64,000 nucleotides of DNA, from positions 4,030,001-4,094,000 of the forward strand of contig JAYKKR010000001.1 of NCBI GenBank assembly GCA_036971615.1, in the 5' to 3' direction. Each line of letters starts with the position of its first letter. Position 1 is the stretch's first letter. A model generated the notes under the pieces. It did no database searches, was not told the DNA's origin, and worked only from the letters and a program-made list of their open reading frames with translations. Below, piece by piece: positions 54,831 through 64,000 of the stretch. Made by a program: the position numbers and the translations under genes. The DNA comes from Amyloporia xantha. Lineage: Eukaryota > Basidiomycota > Agaricomycetes > Polyporales > Adustoporiaceae.

Positions 54831-56189
54831 CTACTTGAACCCACCCCAAATGTCACCAAACGCGTCATCCTTCTTCTGCACGGCTGGTAACGATGAACCA
54901 AAGAGATCCCCGCCACTCGTGGCAGCCCCGCCAGAAGATCCCCACACGTCACTCGTGGTGAATAGACTTTGTTGCTGTTGTGCTGCAGGTTGCGCTGCGG
55001 GATTTGCCCACAGATTGGGTTGTGCGGGAGCTACGGGAGGTGCAGTCCAGCCCGAACTTACACCCCACGCACCGACACCTGTCGTCCCCATCATGCTCGT
55101 AGGCTGCGTGGTCTGCTGAGCAGGCTGCGCCTCGAACGTACTCCATGCAGTCTGTGCTTGTGCAAATTGACCAAAATTTGAGGGCGCGGGTGCAGGAGCG
55201 GCGGGAGTTGAGAATAGAGAAAGTATATCCTGCTTCACATCCTTCTTGGGCACTGGCGCTGTATCGGCATTCGACGGAGTGCTCGATGGTGCATGGAAAT
55301 CCAGCGAGAACAGTTCGTCTGACGGGCCGGGAGCAGCTTGAGGTTGAGAAGGTGGCTGCGCTTGAGGCGCAGGTTGTGATATTACTTGTTGGGCTCGGTT
55401 GGCAACACTTGCCGAGAGTAATTGATGTGGTTGCGGCTGCCGGGTGGTGAGAGACGACCTTGGAGCCGACGTTGTAACAGGAGACACAACGGGTGTTTGA
55501 GATCGCTGAGTGGGCTGTGTGGAAGAGGTGGGCGCAGGCGCGGGCGCAGGCGCAGGTGCCGATTGAGAATCTAGTGTTGATGGGTCTGATGGCGGTGGTC
55601 CTTCGCGAGCCCACCGCCGAGATTCATATTTGGAGCGGATGAAGGATTCCATTTTGCTAAAGGTGCATGCTTTTAGCCAGAGGCAGATATTGACAGCACG
55701 CGGACTCACTGATCAGCAGGTATATGTCCGGGCCTGAGGTGCGCTTCCCAGTATAAGTTAGCCAACCGATTCCCCCATTTCTGTATTGACTGGATCGAGT
55801 TCTCAGTGAGTTCAAAGGGATCACAGTCCGTGAATTACTTACAGCCATCTGTTCCGGTGTCCATACGTCAAGGTCCACTGACTTGACCTTGCTGATATGA
55901 GTGCCCATGGATCGATGAATCCCTGAACAACGAATGCAGAGGAAAACGCCGCTGTGGAGAGCATTGAGTCAGACAGTAGAATCGGAAACAGGATGATTGA
56001 TCTCACATATTCCAGGATGCCCATCGAGGGTCTGATTGTGCATACTCAGTACGATTGTTCCAATATAGAGAGCAGGTCTGACCAACCATTCCGTTTGCAA
56101 TCGGCACATACTTTATTCTCCGGCCTCTTCAGAAGCTCTCTGAGAGTCTTCGTGTGTCGTTCTGTGATAGCCTTGTCCTGACGCGACAT
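54831..56189 (-). CDS. AGE2: Arf GTPase-activating protein, Age2/SMAP type
   Basis: ATG at 56,189 opens [19 protein letters not shown]. The ArfGAP zinc finger follows across introns: [10 protein letters not shown], then [20 protein letters not shown] with the catalytic Arg in [13 protein letters not shown], then LDVWTPEQM. The exon at about 55,715-55,800 adds [19 protein letters not shown], and [16 protein letters not shown] closes the domain. The C-terminal 270 residues are disordered and Pro/Gln/Ala-rich, with NFGQF and DIWGGFK end motifs typical of adaptor or clathrin binding. It controls Arf1 at the trans-Golgi and endosomes. Divergent from the GET2-like gene, 126 bp apart. Confidence 0.9.
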
Positions 56190-56315
56190 GATGATGGTGG
56201 TGTGGAAGAAAGCACGTTGAAGCAGAGCCGTGTATAACGAGCTGCTGTATCCGCGCATGCAGTGAAGCGCCTATGTTTGCCGGTGTTGATCCAGTGGCAC
56301 GTATACGAAACTACC

Positions 56316-57380
56316 ATGTCTGCAGCAGCTAGGGCGGAGGCACGAAGGAAGGCAATCCTCAGTCGCGGCGGCGACCGTCTCGCCAAGCTGACATCCTCAG
56401 CGAGAGGCGAAGATGCCTCCGCGTACATGCATGACGGTACGTCCATTTGCAGGGGAAGTGGTCTGTCCGTCACCTACATTTATTCCAGATCCTCCGCTGG
56501 CACCATTACCAGACCGACCCGCTCTCGAGAAGTTTGTCTGTGAACAGACGGATCTCCCCACACCTACGATGACCGCACCCAGCCCGAGGAGTTCCCGCAT
56601 GCAGCCCAGCAGGGCGCAGCGTCAGCCAGCCAATTCGCGTCATGACCCCAGGCAGAATGTTTCACCAGAGGAACAAATGCGACAGCTCCGGGAGGCATTA
56701 GCCACCGCTGGCCCGCTTCCGTCTTTACCATCATCAGAGGATGGCGACCCGTTGGCAGCTCTTATGTCTACCATGGCGCAGTCTCGAATGCCAGGAATGT
56801 CCGCCGAGAAAGCTGTCATGGCCAAACCCAAAACGCGAATACAGAAGCTCATGCCATCCATACATCTTTTGGCCTGCTGGGCTTTACTGAGCTATTTTGT
56901 GATCTGGCGCGAGCCAGAAGCTTATGAGGGTCGCATTCACAAATCTGACACTGAAAGCTTTTGGAGGCGCTGGGCTGAGCTGGGTTGGAAGGGCGCTGAG
57001 GAAGGCTGGGGCGTACAACCCATAGTAAGCTGCAATTAACTCGATTCGACTAGATTCCCGGGCTAATCATCATACAGCCTTTCTTCTGGGCATTCACTAC
57101 GCTGACATTAATACTACACTCTTGGCGTATCTTCTCGAAATTGGTGAATATTGACTGCTTCTAATATGCAACTATCTCACTTATAGATCAACCGTAGGAT
57201 GCACCGCAATTACCCATGCTTCTTGCGCTGGCGCTGCCTCATCTCCCTCCACCAATCCCTTCATTGATCACAAACGGCCTGGCATATCTAAAAATAGGAA
57301 GTGTTTTTCTAGATGATATTGCTGGACTGCTGGTTGGGATTGGGTTGATGATATGGGTTGCGAGCTGGTTAGCAGGTTGA
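56316..57380 (+). CDS. GET2: GET complex receptor subunit, Get2/CAML-like
   Basis: ATG at 56,316. The N-terminus has the Get3-binding type basic helix, ARAEARRKAILSRGGDRLAK. A disordered linker follows, then KTRIQKLMPSIHLLACWALL (membrane segment 1), WRRWAEL, and over two introns PFFWAFTTLTLILHSWRIF (segment 2). The last exon, read in the frame DAPQLPMLLALALPHLPPPI, ends with a third hydrophobic segment, IAGLLVGIGLMIWVASWLAG. The topology and the RRK motif at the N-terminus match Get2/CAMLG, which inserts tail-anchored proteins into the ER with Get1. Sequence identity in this family is low, so the name rests on architecture. Confidence 0.75.
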
Positions 57381-57488
57381 CGCATGTTCATGATCCGTTA
57401 CGAATGCACGCCGCATCTGAACACTTTCCATTCATGCAATCGACTATACGCATTATACGTGTACCGTGAATATATATTGTATGACATG

Positions 57489-58167
57489 CTAAGGAAGTAC
57501 CGCAGCTGCGCCGGTTTTTGGTCGATCCGCGCTAAAGAAGATATCCTGGGTGCTTGGCTTCTTGGGTTGCTTGGGAGCGGGCGGATCCACGACTGGCAGT
57601 CCGGCTGCAACCCTCTCTTTCTTCCATCGCTGCCAAGGCGATCCACCTGCTATGTCCATAAGTTCTTGGAAAATAGCGGATGACCATTTCTGATTCATGC
57701 TAAGAGTCTGCGTTGACCCGTCCTCTGATTGATTCGACAGAAATGAGTTATGCGTGACGAGCATAATAATACACATAGGCAGGTATGAGTAAGCGACTTG
57801 GAAAGCCAGACTGATGAGACTCACGGAACTCGACCTGCATTTCAGGCTGCCATGCGTCCTGCGGAGACTTGGGTAGCTTGTTCACTTGAATGTCGACGTC
57901 GGGATTAGCATAACGTATTCGTGGAAGGTCCTCCTTTACGAAATGCCTGATCAAAAAAGCAATTTGAGAGGAGCCTCATAGGCCAGCTCTTTCCGCCGTA
58001 AAGTATGACCACTGTACGCACCTCGCCCCGAAGTGGTCATTCCGAAAGGCTAGAGTAAGCTTGAGAGCCTTGACCGCGTTTAACTGTGGTCGGGGACCTT
58101 TGGTCAGGTTCTCGAGGATTTTCGATAGCCTCGAAGGCCCGGGTATCGTCTTTGGCTTGCGAGGCAT
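57489..58167 (-). CDS. Mitochondrial ribosomal protein, L51/S25/CI-B8 fold (mL61/Mrp49-like)
   Basis: ATG at 58,167 opens MPRKPKTIPGPSRLSKILEN. The first exon has LKLTLAFRNDHFGAR. The second continues HFVKEDLPRIRYANPDVDIQ with the thioredoxin-like L51/S25/CI-B8 pattern. The third gives the C-terminal QKWSSAIFQELMDIAGGSPW and a Pro/Lys tail ending GAAAVLP at 57,489. Several mitochondrial ribosomal proteins and one complex I subunit share the fold; the N-terminal extension and the long basic tail point to Mrp49/mL61, but this is not certain. Confidence 0.75.
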
Positions 58168-58360
58168 CGTTACGGTCAACGTCCTGAGGTCTGTCAAGCA
58201 AGACCGCTACCGAAATTCAGTTTGTCCCTATTGATCCCTCACGTGTTGCACCTCGATCCCTTTCATATATTACCTCGGCGGTACTTATTGGGCGCAGACC
58301 CACAATACATTTATATCGTCGACCGTGACAGACACTGTGTATTCCCAAAATTCGCACAGC

Positions 58361-59971
58361 ATGGCCGATCTAGAGGAGACTCTCGTAATGCGTAGACCAA
58401 AGCGTAGCACCGCTGGGAACAGGTGGGCACTTCGTCTTCCCTTTAAAATTCGGAAATGAAAGGCATTTAGGATGGAGGCCGCGTTGGCGGAATTCCACGC
58501 CGAGGATGTTGGCGTCGATGCGGAAGAAGACGTAGACTTTACGGTAGAGAGAGGTAAGTAATGCTAGTGTAATATATGGTGTATCATCGTAACAGCTTTG
58601 TGATAATATCCTTGCGTAAGCATAGATGAGGAGGATGCATTTGAATCCGACTTCGAGAGCACCGATGAAGAGGCCGCACAGGCAGATGTCGATGCCGTTG
58701 CAGAGAAGATCATCAGGGAAGAGGAGAGGTCCGTGCGGAAGGTGTGTCTTTCGTAAAAACCTCTGACCACATTCTCATTTGGCTGCGCAGACGGCTCGCT
58801 CTAAGCTCGAGAAAGTGACTGCCATAGCTCATGCTCGTCAAAAAGCAACCTTCAACCCAGAGACTCAGAAACCTACAAATGCGGAGTCTAATGAAACCAA
58901 GCTTAAGCGACGTGTATCACTAGGAGTAGTCGTCGATGCGGAGACAGGGGAGGTTGTGGAACGGACCAAGAGACAGAGCACCCGAAGTCACACAATGCTG
59001 AACACGTCTGCAACAGTCAGTCGGATGAAAGACGAGAAGAAGAAAAAGGTAGCGTCTCTATAGTGTTTGGACCTTGTCTTCGAACTCAGATTTGTTCTGT
59101 CAGTCGACTCTGCCCAAGAAAGTAAAGCCTAAGATGCGTGCTCCGACGCAAGACGAGTTGATTGCCCGCGCGTTGGACATGGAAGAAGGCAACGTCGCAG
59201 AGCACCGGAACTACCTTACCCTGGAAGAAGAGAAGCGGAAGCGCGCTCGACTTGTGCGCACAACAGTGCAAGGACCGTTGCTGCGATGGGTCAGCAAGGG
59301 AGAAGAAATCAAGGTCATGGTTAATCCACAACCCCTGCATGAACATCCACATTATGGTTACGGATACAACGCAGCGCAACCCGCCAACACCCCTGCCTAT
59401 CAAAGTTCTTCGCCTTCAACTTCGTATCTTCATCCATCAGCCTCCTCCAGTTCGGGCCAGCCTGCTTCTCAGAGCACATACTCGCATCCTCAGTCAAGCT
59501 TTATATACCAGGCGTACATACCGCCGGTTGCCCTGATACCTGTTAACGCACCCTCGATTCCGCTCGAACCCGTGGAGCGCACAGAGAAGGTTGCTAAGAA
59601 TTATGTCGTCCATGAACTGAGTCAAACAGCAAAGGCATCGAGACCCCCATGGCACAGTACTATGAAGGCGATGTTCGGGGACCATGTCAAGTGGGAGGAT
59701 CTCAGGGTTTATACAACTAAGGGACGACCGTTCAGTGGGTTTCTCGCGGTGATTTCTGACTTGACCTGTTGCTTACCCTAATCTTACAGCTCGGCCAACG
59801 CAAATATGCCCCATCTCGGGACGGCCTGCACGCTATCGAGATCCTCGAACAGGCGTGCCATTCGCAGATTTGGAAGCCTATGAGACATTGACAAAAATAC
59901 TGGCGCACGAATACGTATGGAGTGACAGCTTGGGATGCTACGTTGGTCAGGACGGATTCAAGTTCTCATAG
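58361..59971 (+). CDS. VPS72: SWR1-complex subunit Vps72/Swc2 (YL1)
   Basis: ATG at 58,361 (MADLEETLVMRRPKRSTAGN) through five introns to TAG at 59,971. The N-terminal YL1 region is acidic (DEEDAFESDFESTDEEAAQA), the H2A.Z-binding type. A basic stretch, Pro/Ser/Tyr-rich linker and the YL1 C-terminal domain follow: ARPTQICPISGRPARYRDPR, then GVPFADLEAYETL and VWSDSLGCYVG. In yeast Swc2 binds the H2A.Z-H2B dimer and nucleosome-free DNA to guide histone exchange. Divergent from the mitochondrial ribosomal protein gene (193 bp between the starts). Intact throughout. Confidence 0.93.
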
Positions 59972-60401
59972 ATGATCACACCTTTGACGGTGGAACGTGG
60001 ATCCTGCATTCCTGGAGGTGTATGTATTGATTCTGCAATGCACATATCACTGCTTCAATGTTCCAGTCTGGAAATACCGGCCTTGTCTTATCTGAGAAGA
60101 CCTTATCTGAGGTATGTACGGTGATTCTGTGACAAGCGCAGCCAGCTGGAATTTGAAACTTGGTGCGCCTGTGTATTTCTCCAGTCAGTTTCAGCATCGA
60201 ACGCTACGAATCCAAGTTCTCAGCCACACTTGCACTCGTATGTGACTGTCTACATACCAGGACATGTCGTAAGATCATAGCAGTCACAAGCGCAGCGATC
60301 GCAGAGACCATGGGCTGTGTGCGGACCAATTTTTACGATACTGGCAAGATTTAGCAGTTCTCAGGAGCAAGCTCTGTCGAATTCTACGCGCTCGGTACCA
60401 G
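59972..60401. other. Intergenic stretch next to a TIR element
   Basis: Probably the 3' UTR of the VPS72-type gene in the first part; no second gene is visible. Short frames on either strand have no motif. Confidence 0.4.
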
Positions 60402-61255
60402 TGTCGGAAAAACCGGAACTGGGTTATATGACTGTATACGGCCGTATAAGGTCGTCAGATTTGTACCCCCCTTACAACCCCAAGGAGTGACCTACATGCG
60501 CTGATCAGACCATATATGGCCTTACCTATCTCATCAGGCCTGATATGGGTTTTGAGCCTTATCAGGTCTGATAAGGCTTGTGGTACACCGGGCGATTGCA
60601 GCGCATGCCACAGACAGTCGTACATAGACACTATTACATATTATACAATCTATTTCTCACTGGTATTCGTTCGTACGGATGCATACATACAGGACTTTGT
60701 AACTATCACTCCAAGTATAATACTCATATTACCAGACAAATTGTAGCAAATTCCAATCATGATGAATGGTGTGTATATTTTAATATGACATATATTGCTC
60801 GGAATTGAACACACAGCTTCAGAGAACACTAACGTCGTCAGCCTTTATCTACTGGGCTACGCGGGCCTATAACGACAATGCATGCTCCACGTATATATCA
60901 TGTTTGTGTGGTGCTGGAGCACCATTCTATTAATAAGCACTGCAAAAAATTGACCATTTCGCAAGCAGTGAAAAGGGTAAGATAGGCCTGTGAAAGGAAC
61001 GGTTCCATATAAATAAACCCTTTCGCACACCTATCTTACCCCTTTCACTGCTTATGAAACGGTGATTTCTTTGCAGTGAAGTGGTCCGGCTGACATCCGG
61101 TGCTGTTTAATCCGCAAGTGGCGCACACATACATCTGATACGTCTTTATTCGGCCTGATATATAGCTTATCTGATGCTCACTGTAACCTGATCAGGCCTT
61201 ACAAGCCCATATGGCTTCATAAGGCCTGATAAGCCAAATCCCGTTTTTCCGACAA
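60402..61255. mobile_element. 0.85 kb non-autonomous TIR transposon
   Basis: The left end TGTCGGAAAAACCGGAACTG and the right end (reverse complement TGTCGGAAAAACGGGATTTG) are terminal inverted repeats, followed inside by GATAAGG/CCTTATCAGG repeats near both ends (60,535-60,580 and 61,187-61,235). No transposase. I could not find a certain target-site duplication (GGTA lies near both ends). It contains a nested MITE. Confidence 0.7.
60938..61078. mobile_element. 141-bp MITE nested in the TIR transposon
   Basis: An almost complete palindrome. The ends CACTGCAAA and TTTGCAGTG frame arms of about 60 bp with TTTC-CAAGCAGTGAAA, GGGTAAGATAGG and TGTGAAAGG on the left and their complements on the right. 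AAG stands outside both ends (60,935-60,937 and 61,079-61,081), a possible 3-bp duplication. Confidence 0.8.
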
Positions 61256-62695
61256 GGTAGTACCTTTCAGATATAGCGCAAGCCTAGGAGATCTCCACTT
61301 GGAGACTTCCGAGACATCGAAAGTGGAGGATCCTGCCTAAGGCGTTTACGTATGCTTGCCTCCTCGGTCTCACAATCATCTACTTCGATGTATGGTTATC
61401 GAAGATCTTGATAGTCCCTGGTCACTAGATGAACTGGTTGTCTACGTTTCGAGATCAGTAAGGACGCATGCATGAGCAACTGTTGGACTAATCAGACCCA
61501 CAGGTGCGCAGGTGGGTGAAAGAAACTGTGCTCATGATAGGCGATTCATTGTTCACAGTTGAGGCAATGTTCCAAACGCGGGTGGGTTGGCAGCAGCTGC
61601 AAGCCCGTAACTGAGTAATGTTGGCACGTCCTGGAAATCAAGAATCGGGATATCGATGTCAACTTGTTAGGATCGACTCCGCTGCTGAAGCGAACAAGCG
61701 CGCTTTCAGTGACATCGTGACGGGACACGCTCACGTGGTGTTGTCACACCCGGCCAAAGCGTTATGGCCCTTTGGTGTTCAGAACTCACTCTTAGCACCG
61801 TGCTGAGTTTCTGGTCATTCCTTACGTGTATCACTATCCAATCCAATCCATGGCGTGGTAGGCGATTGTGGTCTGAGCACCATTTTGAGCGACTTGATAG
61901 AAGCGTCGCCAGTACTGCTGCTGTACCCAGCATTGACACTAGTACTGATCCGCTGTGAGACCGCCCTTTATCTTGATCGAACCTCGTTTACACGGGGCCG
62001 ATTAGCTGACATCGTTGCGCAATTAGGACAGCATTTCTATGTACTTCAACCGCACGCAGTGCCAAGTGAGTGCCTCAACAACGCCGCCCTTACCCTCAAA
62101 GACGTCTTAAGATCTGACCCGTCGCTCGTAACAGGCTTGAATAGAGATATGGATGATGGAGATTCGAATACCCAGGATCGGAATCTTAATACTCATCCGG
62201 GGAGCTTCAGTTCAAGCCACTAGTGCTAGCGTTCGATTTGGTTGATACGATGTTGAACCAACAACGTGGACCGCAGCGTACATGAATAATTAACTGGCAC
62301 ACGCGCAGTCCGACGCACTCACAATGTCATCAAGTGTCGGTAGCCCCGCAGCGGGCCGTGGCATAGCATTGACTCTGATGAAACCTCCAATTGACATCGA
62401 CACTTAAGTATGCACAGCCTTCATGTGTAAATTAGGAGTCTGATGTACAGATGTCACCGAATCGACGAACATACTTGACGTTTTCGATCATTACGCAGCT
62501 TTGGGTCGCCTTGTTCCTCCCCCAAAGCATGTAGTGCGCCTGTATCCTGTTTGATACTGCATTTCTCCACAGCTCCTAGCTAGCTCACTTGCTTAAAAAC
62601 TCCAGAGACGATGCTTGAAGCCTCAATCACTTTTTTAAATCACTCTAAACACATTTTAATATCCACCAAGTTTATCGACGGGTTCGACTCGGATT
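61256..62695. other. 1.4 kb without a supported gene
   Basis: An open frame at 61,855-62,223 (plus) reads smoothly (ALYLDRTSFTRGRLADIVAQ) but has no start context, partner exons or known motif. It could be a relic or the 3' part of a small gene. The rest is unremarkable and probably includes the promoter of the RTA1-type gene. Confidence 0.3.
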
Positions 62696-64000
62696 ATGTC
62701 CTTTGCTTTGAACGGTGCGATATTTACTCTCGGAGGCTTCGAGAACATCCTTCCTCATATTCTTTCTAAAACAGTTCGTAGCTTTCATGGTGTAACACCA
62801 TATGGGTATATACCTACGGAGTGGATTTGTATATTATTTCTTACACTCTTCTCTCTATCGACTGGTACGTGCGTTCTCCCAAATGCCATGGAGAGAGGCT
62901 AATCCAGGGGTGATAGCTGTTCATTTTATTCAAGCGATACAGAGCCGTTTGTGGTGGTTGTTGTGGACCGTATGCATAGCAGGAATCCTGGAGATACTTG
63001 GTTGGAGTGGAAGACTTTGGTCGTCGTTGAACCCACCTCTCAGTACTCCCTACCTCATGCAGTGAGTTTCTACCTGGCTGACCAGCGATCATGTTCCTTA
63101 TGGTGGCTCGACTACAGAATTGTGACTACCATCATAGCGCCGACCTTCTTTGTTGCAGCGGTTTTTATTATCTCGGGCCAATTGATCCTCCGGTTGGGTC
63201 AGGGCTACAGCCGGCTGAGTGCCAAGTGGTGTACGTGCTATGTATACTTTCAGAGGTGGTGATTTTAATCGTTGATTGGCAACAGACACAATCATCTTCT
63301 GCAGCTGTGTGAGTTGCTTTGTGCCCTCGTTCGAGATTCAATGGGACTGAAAGTGCACGGTAGGATGTTGTCTCGCTTGTTGTCCAAGCCGCTGGCGGCG
63401 CGCAGGCTGCCGGTTCGGGGAATCAAAGCCAGGCTGACACGGTGAGATAATAGTACTTGTTTTATTCCTCTATGCGACTGACCTTTAGCTATTGCATATA
63501 GGGTGGTAATATCATGTTGATCGGCATTATTCTCCAACTTGGTAAACCTTTACCATTGCGTACCTGGAGTAGGATAAGTCTGACGACACCTTTATCTGCA
63601 CTAGTTTCTATCACTTTCTACTTGGTTTTCGTTTCGGAGTTCATGTGGCGGTACCTGCACAATAGACCGCTGCGTTCCGATTACGAGATGATGACCACCT
63701 ATGTCTTGGACAAGAAACAGAAGCGCATGATATTTGCTCTGGCATTCAGCAGTGGTTGCATTTACATCCGGTATGTGGTGGTTTCTTGTCCTTTTCCGAT
63801 CTCGGATCTCACGCAGCATTCTCGCCTCTCTCAGTTCAATCTACAGACTGATCGTGAGTGTTCCCTTGTCATAATTTGGGCTATTCCTCACCTCTAGTCA
63901 TTCGTAGGAGCTCGCAGATGGATGGCATGGTGTTGTCATCAGAACCCAGGTCTTATTCAGTCAGTCAGATCTCTAGCGCGAGAGTGGTTTTGTGCCCTAA
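62696..64000 (+). CDS. RTA1-family membrane protein (3' end outside the window)
   Basis: ATG at 62,696 (MSFALNGAIFTLGGFENILP). The first exon gives YGYIPTEWICILFLTLFSLS. Over introns with GTACGT and GTGAGT donors come FIQAIQSRLWWLLWTVCIAG, GWSGRLWSSLNPP, TTIIAPTFFVAAVFIISGQL, RLGQGYSRLSAKW, a short exon reading TIIFCSC joined to DVVSLVVQAAGGAQA, then GGNIMLIGIILQL, FYLVFVSEFMWRYLHNRPL and FALAFSSGCIYIRSIYRLIE. These are the membrane segments and signatures of the RTA1-like family (seven predicted segments), linked to lipid export and stress resistance in fungi. The reading continues past the window edge. Confidence 0.87.

Noticed and set aside
61855..62223. Hypothetical gene of 122 codons
   Set aside because: No supporting exon, motif or start context; kept only as a remark on the intergenic region.
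1..64000. CRISPR arrays, bacterial operons or prophage
   Set aside because: All genes are spliced and eukaryotic; no direct-repeat/spacer pattern with constant spacer length was seen.

Overview
This window is fungal nuclear DNA, very probably from an agaricomycete (Basidiomycota). The evidence is dense GT-AG introns of about 45-75 bp with excellent fungal consensus, a KDZ (Kyakuja-Dileera-Zisupton) transposase beside a TET/JBP dioxygenase (an association established for mushrooms), a chromodomain Ty3/Gypsy element, and an RTA1-type protein.

Layout. Bases 1-43,265 are an accessory block of nested repeats. It starts with non-coding repeats and a 2.2 kb near-perfect palindrome (2,051-4,243) made largely of a 5-bp-periodic (GTCNN)n satellite. 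Next is a minus-strand multi-exon gene (about 4,338-7,705) whose 52-bp intron has been invaded by a 1.6 kb TIR element that itself holds a solo Gypsy LTR and a tRNA-derived SINE-like unit. After minisatellites and a mobile repeat (here called R1), a degenerate Ty1/Copia pol runs to 12,001 and resumes at 30,425. Between its halves lies an LTR-like sequence (TGTAAG...CTTACA, CCGG on both sides), and inside that LTR lies a 17.07 kb KDZ element (12,860-29,926). The KDZ element is flanked by GGACGAA direct repeats and ends in long terminal inverted repeats containing 86-bp tandem units.

The KDZ element has six genes in alternating orientation: a small 214-aa protein (-), the CxC2-KDZ transposase (+), a TET/JBP 5-methylcytosine oxygenase (-), a large disordered protein with an HMG-like N-terminal half (+), a Zn2Cys6/coiled-coil protein (-) and a Ser-Pro-rich repeat protein (+). 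The whole element, coding or not, is saturated with the heptamer GATGGCG/CGCCATC: about 80 copies by hand count, against about 10 in the other 47 kb. This heptamer signature and the unfamiliar cargo are the best candidates for something undescribed. Single-base frame breaks, mostly one base missing from a homopolymer, occur in nearly all the large cargo genes and in none of the host genes I traced fully.

Further right are a complete Ty3/Gypsy chromovirus (33,454-40,319, TSD GAGGG), a fold-back repeat (40,327-41,489) and an old solo LTR with CpG-to-TpG/CpA decay (41,965-42,548).

From 43,266 to the end is a compact host gene island, largely of closely spaced divergent pairs: kinetochore SPC25, NDR-type mitotic kinase DBF2/SID2, an UNC93-like transporter, ER-shaping YOP1, an OST5-type subunit, RNA polymerase I subunit RPA12, an LTA4-hydrolase-type aminopeptidase, an AGE2-type ArfGAP, a GET2-like receptor, a mitochondrial ribosomal protein, the SWR1-complex subunit VPS72/SWC2 and, running off the end, an RTA1-family membrane protein. 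A small TIR transposon with a nested MITE (60,402-61,255) is the only clear repeat in this island.

All gene models were built by hand from codon reading and splice consensus. Exon borders given to the base were phase-checked; those marked approximate were not.
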